From the IMG/VR virus record IMGVR_UViG_3300042463_000571, positions 1-30,253 of that record: a stretch of DNA of 30,253 bases; one strand, written 5' to 3'. Source of the stretch: a virus. Of this stretch, positions 29,886 through 30,253 are shown piece by piece. The notes under the pieces are model-generated. The model was not told the DNA's origin, did not search any database, and saw only the letters and a program-made list of their open reading frames with translations. The first letter of the stretch is position 1; every line of letters begins with the position of its first letter. The position numbers and the translations under genes are program-made.

Positions 29886-29893
29886 TATAAATA
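29886..29893 (+). promoter_or_regulatory. T4-type late promoter TATAAATA on the plus strand
   Basis: Exact TATAAATA about 60 bp after the tRNA and 36 bp before the ATG at 29929. It is the only exact late promoter on the plus strand here. Confidence 0.7.
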
Positions 29894-29928
29894 AATTCAT
29901 ATAAACTAACTTTAAGACAAAAAATTCC

Positions 29929-30045
29929 ATGACTCTCTATTCCATATATCAACCGAAACACACGCCGATTACCGCGTCATGTGATTCGTTTGATGCGCGC
30001 GGCCAGTGGAATAGTATTGAAAGATTTGAGGGGCGAGAGGGATAA
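29929..30045 (+). CDS. Possible 38-aa peptide or structured small RNA in a late transcription unit
   Basis: ATG 29929 opens a 38-codon frame, MTLYSIYQPKHTPITASCDS then FDARGQWNSIERFEGREG, ending at TAA 30043-30045. It lies between an exact late promoter and a strong terminator, so a transcript of roughly 200 nt is expected. The ribosome site is poor. The sequence is distinctly more GC-rich than its surroundings and can fold (CCGCG-TCA at 29972-29979 with TGA and CGCGG at 29991-30002), so a non-coding RNA is an equally good reading. No homologue is recognised. Confidence 0.4.
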   Translation: MTLYSIYQPKHTPITASCDSFDARGQWNSIERFEGREG

Positions 30046-30070
30046 TTAGTTAGCACACGTAACAATTATG

Positions 30071-30104
30071 AAAAACCCTCAAGGCGAAAGTTTTGAGGGT
30101 TTTT
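30071..30104 (+). terminator. Strong Rho-independent terminator
   Basis: AAAAACCCTCAA and TTGAGGGTTTTT form a stem of about 12 bp around a 10-base loop (GGCGAAAGTT) and are followed by more T residues. It closes the late transcription unit starting near 29900 and may also stop read-through from the tRNA/epimerase cluster. Confidence 0.88.
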
Positions 30105-30116
30105 TTGTTTTAGTGG

Positions 30117-30145
30117 TTGACAACAATGTTTTTACAGTGTACAAT
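30117..30145 (+). promoter_or_regulatory. Early sigma70-type promoter
   Basis: TTGACA (30117-30122), a 17-bp spacer and TACAAT (30140-30145). Only a 7-codon frame (ATG near 30160) follows before the next promoter, so its gene lies beyond the window. Confidence 0.82.
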
Positions 30146-30176
30146 TAAATCTTACACGGATGGCAAAGGCCTTCTA

Positions 30177-30215
30177 TGTATAAAAAAGTATACAGTGTGT
30201 CAAAAATGATACACT
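30177..30215. repeat. Two adjacent inverted repeats between tandem promoters
   Basis: TGTATA-(6)-TATACA at 30177-30194 is followed directly by AGTGTGTCA-(4)-TGATACACT at 30194-30215 (one G-U/mismatch). They lie between the promoters at 30117 and 30229. They could be operators for a dimeric repressor or form RNA hairpins. Confidence 0.5.
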
Positions 30216-30228
30216 ATCAAAAAAAGTG

Positions 30229-30253
30229 TTGACAGTACAAGGAAAGCTAGATA
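30229..30253 (+). promoter_or_regulatory. Early promoter cut by the window edge
   Basis: TTGACA (30229-30234) followed by 17 bp and then TA at the last two bases, consistent with the start of a -10 box outside the window. The pattern of the other promoters supports it. Confidence 0.6.

Noticed and set aside
30175-30203. Minus-strand promoter TTGACA-17-TACATA
   Set aside because: The -10 box matches the consensus at only half its positions, and the TTGACA is a by-product of the inverted repeat there.

Overview
This window is part of the genome of a T4-like myovirus. It carries most of the T4 replication, recombination and late-transcription core: family B DNA polymerase (gp43), helicase (gp41), helicase loader (gp59), ssDNA-binding protein (gp32), UvsX, UvsY, UvsW, the gp46/gp47 nuclease, the late sigma factor gp55 with its partner gp33, and a two-subunit type II topoisomerase (gp39/60 and gp52). 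The DNA is AT-rich and genes are packed with TAATG, ATGA or TTGA stop/start overlaps. Several proteins resemble marine T4-like phages more than coliphage T4: the DYDFGF small protein between genes 32 and uvsX, the large structural protein at 2.5-3.8 kb, and a heme oxygenase/bilin reductase pair. No photosystem gene is present. Early promoters have a strict TTGACA -35 box, unlike what is known of cyanophages. I therefore infer a marine, probably non-cyanobacterial, proteobacterial host.

Layout. (1) 1-2451, minus: two glycosyltransferases (the first cut by the window edge) and two methyltransferases behind a T4 late promoter. (2) 2527-5851, minus: a late operon of a PD-(D/E)XK nuclease-like protein, a nucleotidyltransferase/ligase-like protein and a virion protein. 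Both enzymes start with sequences resembling T4 capsid-targeting peptides. (3) 5888-10867, minus: gp41, uvsX, a small coiled-coil protein, gp32, gp59, gp33 and a small unknown. (4) 10954-15501, minus: small accessory genes, a metallophosphoesterase, a bilin reductase of PcyA/PcyX type, an AbrB-like protein, heme oxygenase and a MazG-like pyrophosphatase. (5) 15572-24444, minus: gp43, a small unknown, gp46, gp47, gp55, uvsW, uvsY and a tail/baseplate-type protein. (6) 24583-29826, plus: gp39/60, gp52, a degenerate metallopeptidase-like protein, two very small membrane proteins, tRNA-Leu(UAA), a sugar epimerase, an unknown protein and tRNA(CAU). (7) 29827-30253, plus: a short late transcription unit ending in a strong terminator, then a promoter-rich region running off the end.

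Regulation is unusually readable. Thirteen sites carry exact TTGACA, twelve of them with a -10 box 16 or 17 bp away (early, host sigma70). Exact TATAAATA, or one-mismatch variants, precede late genes, which fits the presence of gp55 and gp33. One early promoter points antisense into the late gene uvsW.

The most interesting signals are the heme-to-bilin cassette in a phage that does not look like a cyanophage; the pair of apparently head-packaged nucleic-acid enzymes; the antisense promoter at uvsW; a promoter nested in a terminator; and a short late RNA/peptide unit near the right end.
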